This document shows, piece by piece, positions 1 through 11,951 of a stretch of 64,000 bases of DNA. Position 1 is the stretch's first letter. Each line of letters starts with the position of its first letter. This stretch comes from Branchiostoma floridae (Eukaryota > Chordata > Leptocardii > Amphioxiformes > Branchiostomatidae). Below the pieces are notes generated by a model. It had not been told where the DNA came from and ran no database searches. It saw nothing but the letters and a program-made list of their open reading frames with translations. The translations under genes were made by a program, and so were the position numbers. Location of the stretch: positions 1 through 64,000 of the forward strand of contig NC_049997.1 in NCBI RefSeq assembly GCF_000003815.2, in the 5' to 3' direction.

Positions 1-132
1 GATATTGAAGACATATTAAACAAAAAAGACATTGTTTAGCTTCTGTAACAGTTATAAGTTATGAGTGATGACATTATACAATAGATAGAATCTTAAACAG
101 ATCTTAATCATTTAGCAATGTCTATTCCTCAG

Positions 133-183
133 GAACAATCAGGCGGATGGAGAGGATGCAGTTTGCGTTCCCTCAATTCTTAG
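133..183 (+). CDS. Putative internal exon 1 of an unidentified nuclear protein
   Basis: A pyrimidine-rich acceptor (tctattcctcag) precedes this 51-nt stretch and a GT donor (TTAG|GTACAT) follows it. Read with two bases completing a codon, it is open and encodes about 16 residues (TIRRMERMQFAFPQFL). It ends in phase 1, which joins in frame to the acidic exon at 496. It is therefore a symmetric 1-1 exon. I do not recognise the protein. The call rests on splice sites and phase agreement only, and the upstream part of the gene lies outside the window. Confidence 0.4.
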   Translation, partial: EQSGGWRGCSLRSLNS

Positions 184-495
184 GTACATGATCTTTTCTT
201 GTCTTGCATTTTTCTATCGGATTGTAGCTTTCTGTTGATTAAAGTATAAAAAAATATATGATTGTGAAATCATGGTGCCATATAAGGCATTTAGTACAGT
301 GTCACTATTTAGACATTCCCACTGGCCCAAACCTTTTCAGTGACCCAAAATTTAAAATTCAACATTCTATACTTAATATATTTGTTGGATGAGGAAAGGA
401 CACTTTCCCCAGGTAAGTACATCTATGGGGTGCTAAGGGACTTGCATGTATTTTCTCAAATGAGCATACATTTGTACCATTTGTTCCCCCTGCAG

Positions 496-675
496 GAGAA
501 GAAAATGTTGTCAGTGTATTAAGTGATGATGATGGGGAGGAGGCAGATGAAGAGGAGGAGGAGGAAGAGGAGGAGGAGAAGATGGAGGATGAAGAAGAGG
601 AGAAAGAGGATGAAGATGAGAAGGAGGATGAAGATGAGGAGAGGGAGGAAGAAGATGAGGAGAAGGAGGATGAAG
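496..675 (+). CDS. Putative acidic exon 2 of the same gene
   Basis: The acceptor ttccccctgcag and donor GAAG|GTGGGA bound a 180-nt exon that is open in the frame continued from 133..183. After a short leader (EENVVSVLSDDDGEEADEE) it is almost entirely Glu/Asp with a few Lys. Such acidic tracts are typical of chromatin-associated or histone-binding proteins. Length divisible by three and phase 1 at both ends mean it could be skipped without breaking the frame. The repetitive GAG/GAT/GAA DNA also gives long open frames on the other strand, which are shadows. Function of the protein: unknown. Confidence 0.45.
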
Positions 676-762
676 GTGGGACATTGGTTGTAAATAATTC
701 AAAGTTTATTCTGCATAACATCCTTAGCTATCTTTTGAAGCAGTTGTAAAGATTGCATTTTC

Positions 763-1100
763 CAGGGCTCGATATACTGGGTGCATGTGCGCCCAGGTAC
801 ACCCAATTTTTTTTCTGTGGGTGCACCCAAATAGTTTGTAGGGTTATGTAATATGTAAAGATATCAAAGTATACTGGTATACACCATATTCTTGACATCT
901 AAGTGTTAGAAAGATAATAAAATGTTTCTCGTAGTACTTGTTTAAGAATTTCAAGTTGGAATTTGGGTGCATCAAAATTAGGTTTTTCTGACATTCTACT
1001 TTTAATTATTTTATGTGGTGCACCCAAAAAATTTTGGCACCAAATTTCCTAGGTTGGGTGCAACAGTGCGCCTAATCCCAAAAATGAATGTTGAGCCCTG
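763..1100. mobile_element. hAT-like MITE with CAGGGCTCGA ends
   Basis: The element begins CAGGGCTCGATATAC and ends GTTGAGCCCTG, giving short inverted termini. It is flanked by the direct repeat ATTTTC (757-762 and 1101-1106), consistent with a degraded target-site duplication. Inside, the subterminal motif 'gggtgcacccaa' recurs. It has no coding capacity. The CAGGG...CCCTG ends are of the hAT style; assignment to that superfamily is inference. Confidence 0.6.
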
Positions 1101-1165
1101 ATTTTCACATCCTTGATGAAAGCTGAATGTCTTCATGTTGCTAGTAAAACACAATCCTACAAATT

Positions 1166-1355
1166 CAGGGCTCGAAATACCACCTACATATGCAGGCTAG
1201 TGCAGGTAAAAAAAAAGATGTGCAGGTATTTCTGGTGCACCTAACCTGCACTGGTCCAAGTACTGTGTTTAGATATACATGTTTCATGATATGGACTTAA
1301 ACCAGCTGCATTCACTGTTACCACCTATTTAAAGCTAATTAGTAGAAACATCTAA
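1166..1355 (-). mobile_element. Truncated copy of the GCAGGT-rich hAT-like MITE
   Basis: It starts CAGGGCTCGAAATA and carries the same subterminal GTGCAGGT motifs as the reverse complement of the complete copy at 19870..20173. This includes the shared stretches near 'tgcactggtcca' and 'ctgttaccacctat'. The far terminus is missing, so this is a fragment. Confidence 0.55.
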
Positions 1356-1710
1356 TGTTTGGTGGAGGAGATGGTCTAGTTATATAATTTATGCAAATGA
1401 TAACAGTGCAAAGATATGGGGTTGTGGAAGTGTGTTACATGTAGTCTTACATAAACATGTTTTGTTCTCTTTTCAACTTACATTTTGACTAGTATGCAAA
1501 CAGTTCCTTCTTACATGTAGGTGTTTTTCTCTGCCCCCCCCCCCCCAATAGAGGGGGGTGATGACAGGACTTACAAGCAGACAGGACTCTTGTTAAAGGG
1601 GGTTGAGAACTAGGTTAGGACATTAAGGCTTAGGTGGATGAAAAAAACTTCAGAACAGAAGGTACTGGTAGAAGTTGTTGGGACTTAAATTACTTTAAGG
1701 ACTTCCGTTA

Positions 1711-1736
1711 GAGTAGAGTAGAGTAGAGTAGAGTAG
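1711..1736. repeat. (GAGTA)n microsatellite
   Basis: Five tandem copies of GAGTA. The surrounding 1356-2414 otherwise holds nothing I recognise, apart from a short C/G homopolymer pair near 1524-1557. Confidence 0.8.
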
Positions 1737-2414
1737 ACATCTTCGGTTAGGTCCCACTTATTAGGGGGGGAGGGTGAAGCGTTAGGGCTCAGGACTGAGG
1801 GGGTATGACATCACCCCCTTTTTGGAATGCCCCATTGATCAGTTCCTGTTCTGCATTCAGTGGAAACTCTTTCATCATGTGTGAACAGAGTCTGACCCTG
1901 ACACTAATTCGGCCTGAAGGTTAAGAGTTTCAATCCTCCCTACTATGATAATCAAAGATTTAATGTTTCCTCCCAGTCCATTTTAGCCTTCCATTTTTTT
2001 CTTCTTAATGCATTTAGAAAGAACTGTACAGTTGAACTAAATATTTGATAACCAGGGTTACATAATAATGAAAGATTTTATTCTAAATATGATTTATTAA
2101 TTATGGACTACATGTATATGGATGACAAACCAAGCCCCAAATTATTGCCCCAGGCCTAATATTACGTTTTTCTAAATTCTGCACTCAAGTAAAAACCACT
2201 GTACTGAAGCTTTACTTTAATGTGCTTCAAGATCAAACTTAAGCTAATTGACATATGTTCACACATCTTGATATTTGAGTTTGATCGTACTTATTAAAAA
2301 AATTCCTGAAAGAAATAAACAAATAAAAAATGGCCTGAATTTTAAACCCTTCAGTGGCCATGGAGTAGTTGAGTAGACCCAGGTGAGTAGTTACTGTAAT
2401 ACTGTCTATTATTT

Positions 2415-2600
2415 TTTTTAAGGTACCAACTAGTGGCGGGAAATGGAGTGTTTGCAGTGGTTTTAAGTTTGCGGTAGCACCAAAGAGTAGTAAAAATAAT
2501 ATAATGGAAAAATGTTTGCGTTGGTTTTTATTTCGTGTTAAAGTGGCCACCGTGAAAACTGCAAACATAAAACCACCGCAAATTTATATAGTTCACGGTC
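2415..2600. mobile_element. Dispersed repeat fragment ('ACCGTGAAAACTGC' family)
   Basis: The stretch has internally related ends: 'gcagtggttttaagtttgcgg' near 2453 and 'tgcaaacataaaaccaccgc' near 2560 are near inverted repeats. A related copy of its right half occurs at about 48770-48830 (tgaaaactgtgaacataaa). No coding capacity. Best read as a non-autonomous TIR-type repeat; family not identified. Confidence 0.4.
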
Positions 2601-3630
2601 TATTCAAAATTGATCGAGAAGTGGTGCATACGTTATTTGAGTTTTACCATTTTACTCAGCCCCACACATTTGTCTGAGACTTGCCCCAAATCAGGGGTGC
2701 GTACTTTAATTAGGGTGCATACTTTATTTGAGAAAATACGGCAGTGTGTTTTTCAGTGCTATTATTTAAATGAAATTCAGTGTGATCCAGACAACAAAAA
2801 ATTAATCATTGTAATGCTTGAAACTTGCAGCCAAGGTTGAGACGTTCTTTACAAGTTTGTGTTTTTTTTCTCAGCTCTGTTGGATGCAAGCTCGTGTGTA
2901 AACTTTGCATTCACCAACTGTTTCAGTTATTTGAAAAAGGCATGTTAATACGATAGGTTGCTGTGATCCTACACAGGTTTGCACTGTACTTCTGAGTCAA
3001 ATTCGTAGTTTAATCATCATCACTGCACTGCTACATTTTGTATCTTGCTCAAACCACTGTCCTTCATGGCCTTGGAAAAACCTCTGAACACATCCTGGTT
3101 CCATCCATATCCCATGTTTACTCTGGATCTCCTGGCACTCCCCTCCCTCATGTGACCCCCCCCCCCCCTCAACCCCACATACAGATATCAGGACTTTTAG
3201 TTCCACAGTCAACCAGGGAGAACTTGAGTTTGCAACCATAACAAAAATGGAAATGGATTTTCACCTAATTCACCTTCCACTTTTGCCAAGTGATGCCACA
3301 AACGATAACCCCACAGTTCACAGTGCTTTTGCATTTATTATGACTTGCAAATCCAGATATAAGAAACTGAATTCAAAACCACCTCCCCAGGATGTTCAGG
3401 AACTCTATTCGGAATCCGTTTTGGAGCGCTCATGCATGATGAAAAATTTATCCGTTTTGGCTTACCAAAATGGATAAAATCATTTTTGCTTCATGAAGGG
3501 GTCTGAGTAATAGTAGTAAACTGACAGATAATGAGCAAAAATCAGATCTCAAGACAAAAAGGAGACTAGAAAGTGCAAAATGTTTCCCTCTATCTTTTCT
3601 GACATGTGACTTTACCACTTTATTCTTCAG

Positions 3631-3681
3631 ATCTAGTGGCCAGAAGGAGAGGGAGGCCAAGGGGCCCAACAAGAGCAAGAG
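3631..3681 (+). CDS. Putative AT-hook exon 3 of the gene starting at 133
   Basis: Acceptor tattcttcag and donor AGAG|GTGAGG bound 51 nt. Joined in phase 1 to exon 496..675, it reads D-L-V-A then RRRGRPRGPTRAR, a clear AT-hook core (GRP flanked by Arg/Lys) that binds the minor groove of AT-rich DNA. An acidic tract followed by an AT-hook supports a chromatin protein. This is the third consecutive symmetric 1-1 exon. The next exon was not found; it may lie in the gap at 6213-7186. Confidence 0.5.
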
Positions 3682-6212
3682 GTGAGGAAGAGATCTTGAG
3701 ACTTAAAAGACTCAAAATTCATTTTGTGGATAAGGTGCATCCAACCCAGAATTTACTTGCATAGAAAATTGTGTCCACAACATAAAATGAATGAAAGCAG
3801 AATATTGTTTACTGTCTCAGACTCTGTTTTCTGATGTCTCAGACTCTGTTTTCTGATGATACTTAAAACTAAGTCCATGTCAAGAAATTCCATGTTTCTG
3901 TCTAGTTCTATCTGTCTTCATTATACATACATTACATAACCACATTCACTCACTATCTAGTTTATCGTTTGTTGTTGCCCATTATGATAATTGTCAGATA
4001 TTGACATGCAGCACATGTGCATATGTGGTGGATTAATGGCAACTCTACACTAATATCTGGGTGCACCTGTGCAAACACATTGAAAAATTACTACATGCAC
4101 AATGTAAGTGCAAAAAGCTTTGTCCTAAAGCCACCTTGATAAAGAAAAATTGTTCTATTTCAAACACCTTTAGTGAAAAACAGCGCTTGTCGGATGAAAA
4201 TGGTGTTAATTGTACAGACATGTCTTCGATTTGATTTTCTTGGCCTTTAAAACCCGTCAAAACAGGTAGTACTGCTAAAAGAAAAAGGCCATGCTTTCTT
4301 TGTTGAAGGCTAACATCCGCTGAGTTAAGTTATTTGATGAGGGGGTAGATATAGTTGCGGTAAGAGCAATGTGATTTCAGTGAAAGAACTGGGAGGTGCT
4401 CCATAGCCTTACTCGCTGACAAAGTAACCCAGCAGGGGCTGATATATTCATGACAGGTCTTCCACCTTGTTGGTGGAGTGTATATTAACTATAACAGCTT
4501 CATGCATGCTTAGGATAAAAAAAGATAGCTTTGGGAGGAAGCTTTTTTATTCATTTACCTGATGCCAACTACTGTACAACAGAGTCCCGTTTCCTCCATT
4601 AAGGCCACTGCAAAGCATGCTCTGGGAGGTAATGAAGCTTGTCAACAGTAATTAAGAACAAAATGTCGGGGTTGAAGTTGAATCCGTCAGGTACCTGCAT
4701 GTAAAATAGGAAAAGAGCCCACACATCCAACACAGCTTTTGTTTGTTTGTTAGTTGGTTTGTTTAACCGGTTAAGTGCCTGAAAGGGTCACAAACCTGTC
4801 CAGTTTTGTACTGTAACAGCAAGTACTGTCTGCAGTAGATCAGACTGGTACATTTTTTCCACTCTTACCGGGATGGACCACACTCATCAGTAAGACTTTG
4901 ATGGTTCCCTAACATTCTTGAGGCGTGCCCAAACATGACTCGACTTGACTTTATTTCACTGGATCCAAAATTAGCTTGACATAGCCCGTTGCCAGTTTAC
5001 GGACACTAAAGACGACTCGTCACGGGTACTGTTTAATGCGATCTTTAACCGTGCTCACAATGAAGACAAAGATGGCAGACAAGAAGCATGCCACTGCATG
5101 ACCCGGAGGTCAAGAGTCATAACCTAATCCTAATTAACATAATATGTTGGCTATGTACATTTTATGTCCCATCTGAAGTACATTAATCAAAGCTAAATAA
5201 TTTCATTTGAGACTTAAGTGGGGAAAATGTGGCCTTCCCAAGAGCACAACATTGGAGCCTGGTACTGGGATTTAAACCATGCAACTGTTACACCACTACA
5301 CTTAAATGCCCCTATCACACTCACACAGGATCACACTCATTATGTAAAGCACACTCGGAATCCCTCCTTGACAACATGTAGTTGTATCAAGGATCAAAGA
5401 GGCATTGTTTGAGTAATCCTTTAAGAAAAAATTGAATCTCAGTTTTCCTAGCTGTATGTGAGTGTATTGACAGCGACTACTAGAAATGTAATCTAGTTGT
5501 GCTTTAGCTCACCACAGTCAAGACTGTTAATCTCTCATGACGCATCTTTGCACGAATTGGTCAGAATTGGAAATAATGCAATAGAATGAAAAAAAATTAA
5601 TCTAAAATCATTTACTCTAAATAAGTAGATGGAGTGATAAACATGACTTGTAACACTTGATATACCGGTAAAATCATTTACTCTAATAGATAAATGAATA
5701 AATAAATTTGCTCTGTTGTTAACTAACTATTCACTGTTAACCTGTTTTGCTCTTAATGATGTTGCACACTAGTAAGAGTAAATGAATAAGAGTAACAAGA
5801 CAGATATTGTGTAACCCTCCCAGCAGATTTTGTTTTGGCTGCATGAGTCTACAGCTTTTTTTGCAGCATGTCCAAACTGCTGGTAAGTTGACGTATGAAG
5901 TCATTTTTGATGATCGTTTTCAAAGTTTTGTTTGAAACAAGTTTTTGTCGTCACAGTTGTGACAATATAAACCATATTAACAAACATACTTCTAGTGTTA
6001 TGCTTATACTAACACTGGGTTCATTACTGTTTGACTAATGTGACTAATATTTGCATGGATATAATGGTATTGATGGACTTAAGCTGGCATTTTCAAATTG
6101 TTATTCCTCCAGACTGAATGTGGGCTCGAAATCCTTTTTGTTTTTACTGTTTCTGCAATAATTCGGGATTCCTGAGGCTGAGTCTGTATCACTTATACCC
6201 TGCCAGACTGCA
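3682..6212. other. Intronic or intergenic stretch, little recognisable
   Basis: Non-coding sequence with no convincing exon. A possible old tRNA-SINE relic lies near 5215-5330 (minus orientation; 'aagagcacaac', 'gggatttaaacc', 'ttacaccactac'). Small ORFs are short and lack splice or family support. Confidence 0.4.
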
Positions 6213-7186
6213 NNNNNNNNNNNNNNNNNNNNNNNNNNNNNNNNNNNNNNNNNNNNNNNNNNNNNNNNNNNNNNNNNNNNNNNNNNNNNNNNNNNNNNNN
6301 NNNNNNNNNNNNNNNNNNNNNNNNNNNNNNNNNNNNNNNNNNNNNNNNNNNNNNNNNNNNNNNNNNNNNNNNNNNNNNNNNNNNNNNNNNNNNNNNNNNN
6401 NNNNNNNNNNNNNNNNNNNNNNNNNNNNNNNNNNNNNNNNNNNNNNNNNNNNNNNNNNNNNNNNNNNNNNNNNNNNNNNNNNNNNNNNNNNNNNNNNNNN
6501 NNNNNNNNNNNNNNNNNNNNNNNNNNNNNNNNNNNNNNNNNNNNNNNNNNNNNNNNNNNNNNNNNNNNNNNNNNNNNNNNNNNNNNNNNNNNNNNNNNNN
6601 NNNNNNNNNNNNNNNNNNNNNNNNNNNNNNNNNNNNNNNNNNNNNNNNNNNNNNNNNNNNNNNNNNNNNNNNNNNNNNNNNNNNNNNNNNNNNNNNNNNN
6701 NNNNNNNNNNNNNNNNNNNNNNNNNNNNNNNNNNNNNNNNNNNNNNNNNNNNNNNNNNNNNNNNNNNNNNNNNNNNNNNNNNNNNNNNNNNNNNNNNNNN
6801 NNNNNNNNNNNNNNNNNNNNNNNNNNNNNNNNNNNNNNNNNNNNNNNNNNNNNNNNNNNNNNNNNNNNNNNNNNNNNNNNNNNNNNNNNNNNNNNNNNNN
6901 NNNNNNNNNNNNNNNNNNNNNNNNNNNNNNNNNNNNNNNNNNNNNNNNNNNNNNNNNNNNNNNNNNNNNNNNNNNNNNNNNNNNNNNNNNNNNNNNNNNN
7001 NNNNNNNNNNNNNNNNNNNNNNNNNNNNNNNNNNNNNNNNNNNNNNNNNNNNNNNNNNNNNNNNNNNNNNNNNNNNNNNNNNNNNNNNNNNNNNNNNNNN
7101 NNNNNNNNNNNNNNNNNNNNNNNNNNNNNNNNNNNNNNNNNNNNNNNNNNNNNNNNNNNNNNNNNNNNNNNNNNNNNNNNNNNNNN
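6213..7186. other. Assembly gap (974 N)
   Basis: A run of N. Open frames reported across it are artefacts. At least one exon of the AT-hook gene could be hidden here. Confidence 1.
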
Positions 7187-7439
7187 ATATGTTTTGAATA
7201 AAAACTCAGCATATGATGATTAAAATCTTGTCTCTGCTCTTATTTTTTAACCTTGGACTATTCACTCTGCCTTCTTCTATCAGACTAGCAATTTGTATAA
7301 TATTATATATTTTCATTTATTTTTAGTGCTGCAGCCCTCACTCCTTTACTCACTCACTCCCTCCCTCCCTTACTCCCTGTGTGACATCGCATAGCGTAAC
7401 TGTGAACAGTGAGGTACCACTGTTTACCTCAAAGACCAA

Positions 7440-7640
7440 AGGTCCTACAGTTGGTTTCAGTCCCCTGATGTGCTACGATGTTGTGCCCTTGGGAAAGGCA
7501 CGTGAAAAAAATAAGTCTCTAGCTTTGGTTAGGGCCATGATCCTTCAGACAGGACATTAAATGGAGGCCCTGTGGTTGAAGAGCCACACCTCAAGCTGTC
7601 ATCTCAGGACGCCCTCTTTTACACCACAGGAAATAATGTT
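7440..7640 (+). mobile_element. SINE remnant, body and tail region
   Basis: The motif 'gttgtgcccttgggaaaggcac' (7473-7494) matches the body of the minus-strand SINE at 35275..35435. It is preceded by a degenerate B-box-like 'ggtttcagtcccc' and followed by 'gacattaaatggaggccctgtg', a motif shared by conserved animal SINE bodies. The tRNA-like head is degraded. Confidence 0.5.
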
Positions 7641-8051
7641 GAAAGTCACTAAAACAGTTATGAGGACCTATCGATTAAGGAATTCTGGTCAAGTTACTTA
7701 ATCTGAGAAAATTTATGGATAGACTAAACTTTAACTAACCAACACTTCAAACAAGTTGGGACTAGTACCCGAAATTTTTGGCTGCCTTGTTCACGGAATG
7801 GACCCATCTACTGTACATGTAGCTTCTGGACCGTGACGTCAGAGACACATGACTGCAGCAGAGGGTCATAAATGTCAGATAACCTATGTCACCCCAATTC
7901 TCCCCATACTTTTTGCAAAATTTGGAGTCCAAACTTATTTGTAGTGTTGATTAGTTAAAGTTGAGTTTGTCCATAATGTCATTTACCATCAGAGATGAAC
8001 TTTCATGCCAAGATCTGAGGAATATCCTATTACACAATATTGATATACATA

Positions 8052-8711
8052 TAAGGTTCCGGTTCGGAATTTCAAGTGACCAGATGACCAAATAGTTCCT
8101 AAGAATAAGACGCAAATCATAGGTTGTCTCATCTATAGTTTTGGCTCTAGATTTTCCGGCTATCGCATTAGCAATGTATAATCTTTTATACTTCTCCAAA
8201 TGCTTGTTGTTCGTAGTGTTTTATGGTGTCGGAGATTTGATCGTGGGGCGACCACTTCCTGGTAGCGCGATAGCGGTAAAGCGTTTCGTCGCCTGATTAC
8301 CCAGATTGTGCGTTCTACGTGCATTTTGGTTGTTTAAGCGCCATTGGAGCTTGCGGAAAATGTATCGGATAACTTTTCTTCCTTTTTGCTCAGTATACAG
8401 AAGAACTCTTGACCGTCATTGCCATATTAGTCATTATCCCAGGAAAATTCATTTTTTCCGTGTAGCGGAACGTAAAAAAAGCCCCAAAATTAGCAATTTC
8501 TGGGTGAAAATTGTATTTTACTGATGGTTTTACCAAATATAACATTTCTACAGAAAATGTCAAATGAGTCTGTCGGTCAGCGACAAGACACCCTTTTCTA
8601 TCGGAAACATTGAATTATCCGAAAAACGATGTTTTGAGAAGCGCTAGTGCTTTTCTCAGAGACAGTCAAATCGGCCCCAAATCGTAAAAAAAACTCCGAA
8701 CCGGAACCTTA
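8052..8711. mobile_element. 660-bp non-autonomous TIR element
   Basis: Perfect 17-bp terminal inverted repeats, TAAGGTTCCGGTTCGGA, lie at 8052-8068 and (as complement) 8695-8711. If the outer TA is the target duplication, the TIR proper is AGGTTCCGGTTCGGA and the element is of the Tc1/mariner insertion style. The interior has no transposase and only short ORFs. Confidence 0.7.
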
Positions 8712-8919
8712 AAGCCATTCTAGTCACTGTATACAATACTAAGTAAACTTGTTTGGTTTATGTACTTTGGTGGTGCCAGTACCATGGCAAGATGTCTGCA
8801 TCAAATACTACTAGTAGTCAACCTATGTAGCTAACACAGGGAGAAGCACCAGAAGCTAAACTCATAGTTAGGTTGAGATTTAAACTGCATCCATGAAAAT
8901 CTATATTTCAATCCATTCA

Positions 8920-9425
8920 TAGTATGCAATATGTTGTCTTTTGTCATGTCTTTTCTTCTTCTCCTCCTCTTTCTCCTGACAAATCTTAAAATGGATTCAA
9001 CTTTTTCATATTTGGAATAAGTGAGCTGAAATTTGGCATGGAGATAGAAATAGCAAATACCCCCAGGCGTTTTTTTTTTCACTTTCTTTTGGCAGGGGCC
9101 TTAAAAATTACTTTCTTTAGGCATTTAGATCATTTTTTAGACTAAAAATATATATTTTGTGCCCTGGTATTACAACCTAATGACCTGAAATGTGGCACAG
9201 AGGTGCATTTGACATATGCCCACAGGACACCGTCAACACTTTTTGAAAACATCACTTCAAAATGAGTTATTTTGGGATTTTGGGCCATTTTTGACAACAA
9301 TGCATATTTTGGGCCAAAATATGCGTTTTTGCCAGAGTACATTTCGAATGGGGATGAAGATGGCTTGAAATATGCTGTATTTGCACAAGAGCAAATGTTG
9401 GCCTTTCTAATATTGTTTATCAGGG
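8920..9425 (+). repeat. Dispersed repeat ('ctgaaatttggcac' family)
   Basis: The sequence shares motifs with copies at 46265-46690 and 58560-59045 and a 3' scrap at 22730-22790: 'cctgaaatttggcac', 'atattttgggcc', 'gaaatatgctgtatttgc' and 'aaatgttggcctttctaat'. It looks like a repeat family present in at least four places here. Coding capacity: none seen. Confidence 0.45.
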
Positions 9426-9493
9426 AATTGTAACACCTTGCCTATGGTTTTTATTACAATGTGATGAATTGAAAAATACAAATCTCATTACAG

Positions 9494-9542
9494 GCCCAGC
9501 TTCCTGGAAGAGGGTGGGAGGCAGGATGAGGAGAAAATAGAG
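9494..9542 (+). CDS. Possible small exon (low confidence)
   Basis: Acceptor 'ctcattacag' and donor GAG|GTGCGA bound 49 nt. It is open when one base completes a codon (PSFLEEGGRQDEEKIE) and ends in phase 0, which fits the open stretch at 10072. The incoming phase does not match the exon at 3631-3681, so if it belongs to the same gene another exon is missing. Family unknown. Confidence 0.25.
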
Positions 9543-10071
9543 GTGCGACATGTACCTTTGTATACTATTGTTAGCTACAGTACTGTGCTTAGACAAGTAG
9601 ACAAAAGTACCACAAAGAATTTGTGTTTATTTCAAAATGAAATGAAGCCATTTTTTATTCTTCAACAGATCTTGAACATGGGCATGTAGCTCTTTAATAC
9701 CTGTAGGTTGCTATCAGAACCAAAAAAACTGATGTGAGCATGTAAAAAAAAAAGTTAAGCATATTGGCATATCGCACAATCATATCTTCTTCTTTGACTT
9801 TGGAATTGACTTTGGCATAATTGTACTATGTTAGTAGTAATCTTTTTTCCTTTCATTAATAATTTATGTCATTTATTTACTTCTTGCTGCTGCTCTGCAT
9901 GATTTACAGTACGGTTGCAATATTTTTTTACTGGAACAATTTATGTGCAAGGCGATGTCGTAGTAAATGAAATGTCAACCTTATAATCAGATGGACCAGA
10001 CCTTAGTGACAGGAGTCTGCATGATTGTGGTGATGTGGTCAACATAAAGTTTCATGTCTACATTTGTACAG

Positions 10072-10191
10072 GGTCGCCCTGTGTTCCTCACCTCACCCAC
10101 CGTAGGAGCAGCAGGTCTGTCTAGGACTTCCCCGAAGTCTTGCACCTTCCGCCCTCCCTGTGTTACACATAAATGTTTGTACTATATTTGA
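10072..10191 (+). CDS. Possible exon, perhaps terminal (low confidence)
   Basis: After acceptor 'catttgtacag' the phase-0 frame is open for 39 codons to a TGA. It is Ser/Pro/Thr-rich (GRPVFLTSPTVGAAGLSRTS), in phase with the possible exon at 9494-9542. A donor inside it (GCAG|GTCTGT) is an alternative end. No family is recognised. Confidence 0.25.
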   Translation, partial: GRPVFLTSPTVGAAGLSRTSPKSCTFRPPCVTHKCLYYI

Positions 10192-10289
10192 ATTATATTC
10201 ACCCATGTTTTGATTGAAGACCAGTTTAGTGTAAATTTATATATACGGAAAGATATCAGAACTTTAAAAATGGCAAATTACAGAGTCTA

Positions 10290-10610
10290 TCCAGATTATT
10301 GAGAAACTGTTATCTTGGGAATTTGTGAAAAAAAATGTAAAATTATTTTTGGAAATTTGTTGAGAAACCGTTATCTTCAGTTGGGAATTTTTGAAAGAAC
10401 GAAGTAAAATATTTTTGGAAATTTGTTGAGAAACTGTTATCTTGGGAATTTGTTGAAAAAATGTAAAATTATTTTTGAAAATTTGTTCAGAAACTGTTAT
10501 CTTGGGAATTTTTGAGAAAGAAAATATAAAATTATTTTTGGAAATTTGTTGAGAAACTGCTATCTTGGGAATTTGTGAAAGAAAATGTAAAATTAGTTTT
10601 GGAAATTTCA
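10290..10610. repeat. Minisatellite, about 55-60-bp unit, about six copies
   Basis: The AT-rich unit contains 'gagaaactgttatcttgggaa' followed by 'aaaattatttttggaaatttgtt'. Copies vary in length through A-tract changes. ORFs on both strands here are products of the repeat. Confidence 0.8.
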
Positions 10611-10899
10611 AAATTTATCTTTTTTGTTGTTCCTTGAGGATAACAAATTCAGACTAGAAAAAGATGCTGCACAATTATGCCTTATCCCATTTCAATTACA
10701 AAAAACTTAACAATGTGATCATTAATGGATTTAATAGTTCTGCCTTCAGTTTAAGTGATGTATGTACATGTAGGTGCACCTTACCACTCAACATATGGAG
10801 GCACAGGACGTCTCATTACCATGATATATGCTGTCTTCCCATTGTTGTATGCATATTTTTCTATACTGAATATTGCTACTTGTTTTATATGCCACTGGT

Positions 10900-11770
10900 C
10901 TTTATACTTCCATGCCCTTTTATGGTGACTGGTGTTTTATATACCAGGTCTTTATACCTTCAGGAATGCCCTTTTATTATGGTGACTGGTGTTTTATATA
11001 TCAGGTCTTTATACTGTCAGGAAATTCAATGTCCTTTTATGGTGACTGGTGTTTTATATACCAGGTCTTTATGCTGTCAGGAATGTCCTTTCATGGTGAC
11101 TGGTGTTTTATATATAAGGTCTTTATACTGTCAGGAATGTCCTTTTATGGTGACTGGTGTATGATATACATGTACCAGGTCTTTATACTGTCAGGAATGT
11201 CCTTTTTTTGGTGACCACGGTTTTATGTGCCTGGTCTTTATACTGTCAGGAATGTCCTTTTATGGTGACTGTTTTTTTATATACCAGGTCTTTATACTGT
11301 CAGGAATGCCCTTTTATGGTGACTGGTGTTTTATATACCAGGTCTTTATGCTGTCAGGAATGTCCTTTTTTTGGTGACCACGGTTTTATATGCCTGGTCT
11401 TTATACTGTCAGGAATGTCCTTTTGTTATGGTGGCTGGTTTTTATATGGCAGGCCTAATTATACTGTCAGGAATGTCCTTTTATGGTGACCACGGTTTTA
11501 TATGCCAGGTCTTCATATTTTAGGAATGTCCTTCTATGGTGACTGGTGTTTAATACATTGTATGCCCGGTCTTTATAATCAAAGATTGCCTGTTTTTGGT
11601 GACGCCCGGTGTTTGATATGACAGGTCTTCATATTTGAGGGACTGGTTTTTTGATACATTGTATGCCAGGTCTTTATATTCGAATTCGAAGATTGCATGT
11701 TGTTTTTGGAGACTGGTGTTTGATATGACACTGTCGGGTCTTCATATTTGAGGAAGTGTCCTTCTTTGCT
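10900..11770. repeat. Minisatellite, about 54-60-bp unit, about 15 copies
   Basis: The unit contains 'ccttttatggtgactggtg', 'ttttatataccaggtctttat' and 'actgtcaggaatgt'. The array is regular on the left and degenerates rightward. Degenerate related motifs ('gtgaccagtg', 'ggtcctttata') recur at 23820-24540. Several overlapping ORFs arise only from the repeat. Confidence 0.85.
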
Positions 11771-11859
11771 GACTGTTGTTTTATATGCCATATATTGTTA
11801 TGTACATGTATAATTATGTTCAAATTAATGAGTCAGTTAGGTGTTTAACATATATAATT

Positions 11860-11892
11860 ATGTACAAATCGATGTATATGTATGTATGTATG

Positions 11893-11923
<31 letters not shown>

Positions 11924-11936
11924 GTATATATACAAA
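11860..11936. repeat. (TATG)n/(TA)n microsatellite
   Basis: Simple alternating TATG and TA tracts immediately left of the conserved segment at 11952. Confidence 0.85.
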
Positions 11937-11951
11937 TATCTGATGAAACAG

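Noticed and set aside
359-721. 120-codon minus ORF rich in Ser (and a 63-codon Pro/His ORF)
   Set aside because: Shadow of the plus-strand acidic exon; GAG/GAT repeats give open Ser/Pro frames on the complement.
6118-7212. Long ORFs on both strands across 6213-7186
   Set aside because: They read through N; no real coding evidence.
10664-11523. Overlapping plus-strand ORFs with repeated Cys-Pro-Phe motifs
   Set aside because: Produced by the 54-60-bp minisatellite; no start context, splice sites or family match.
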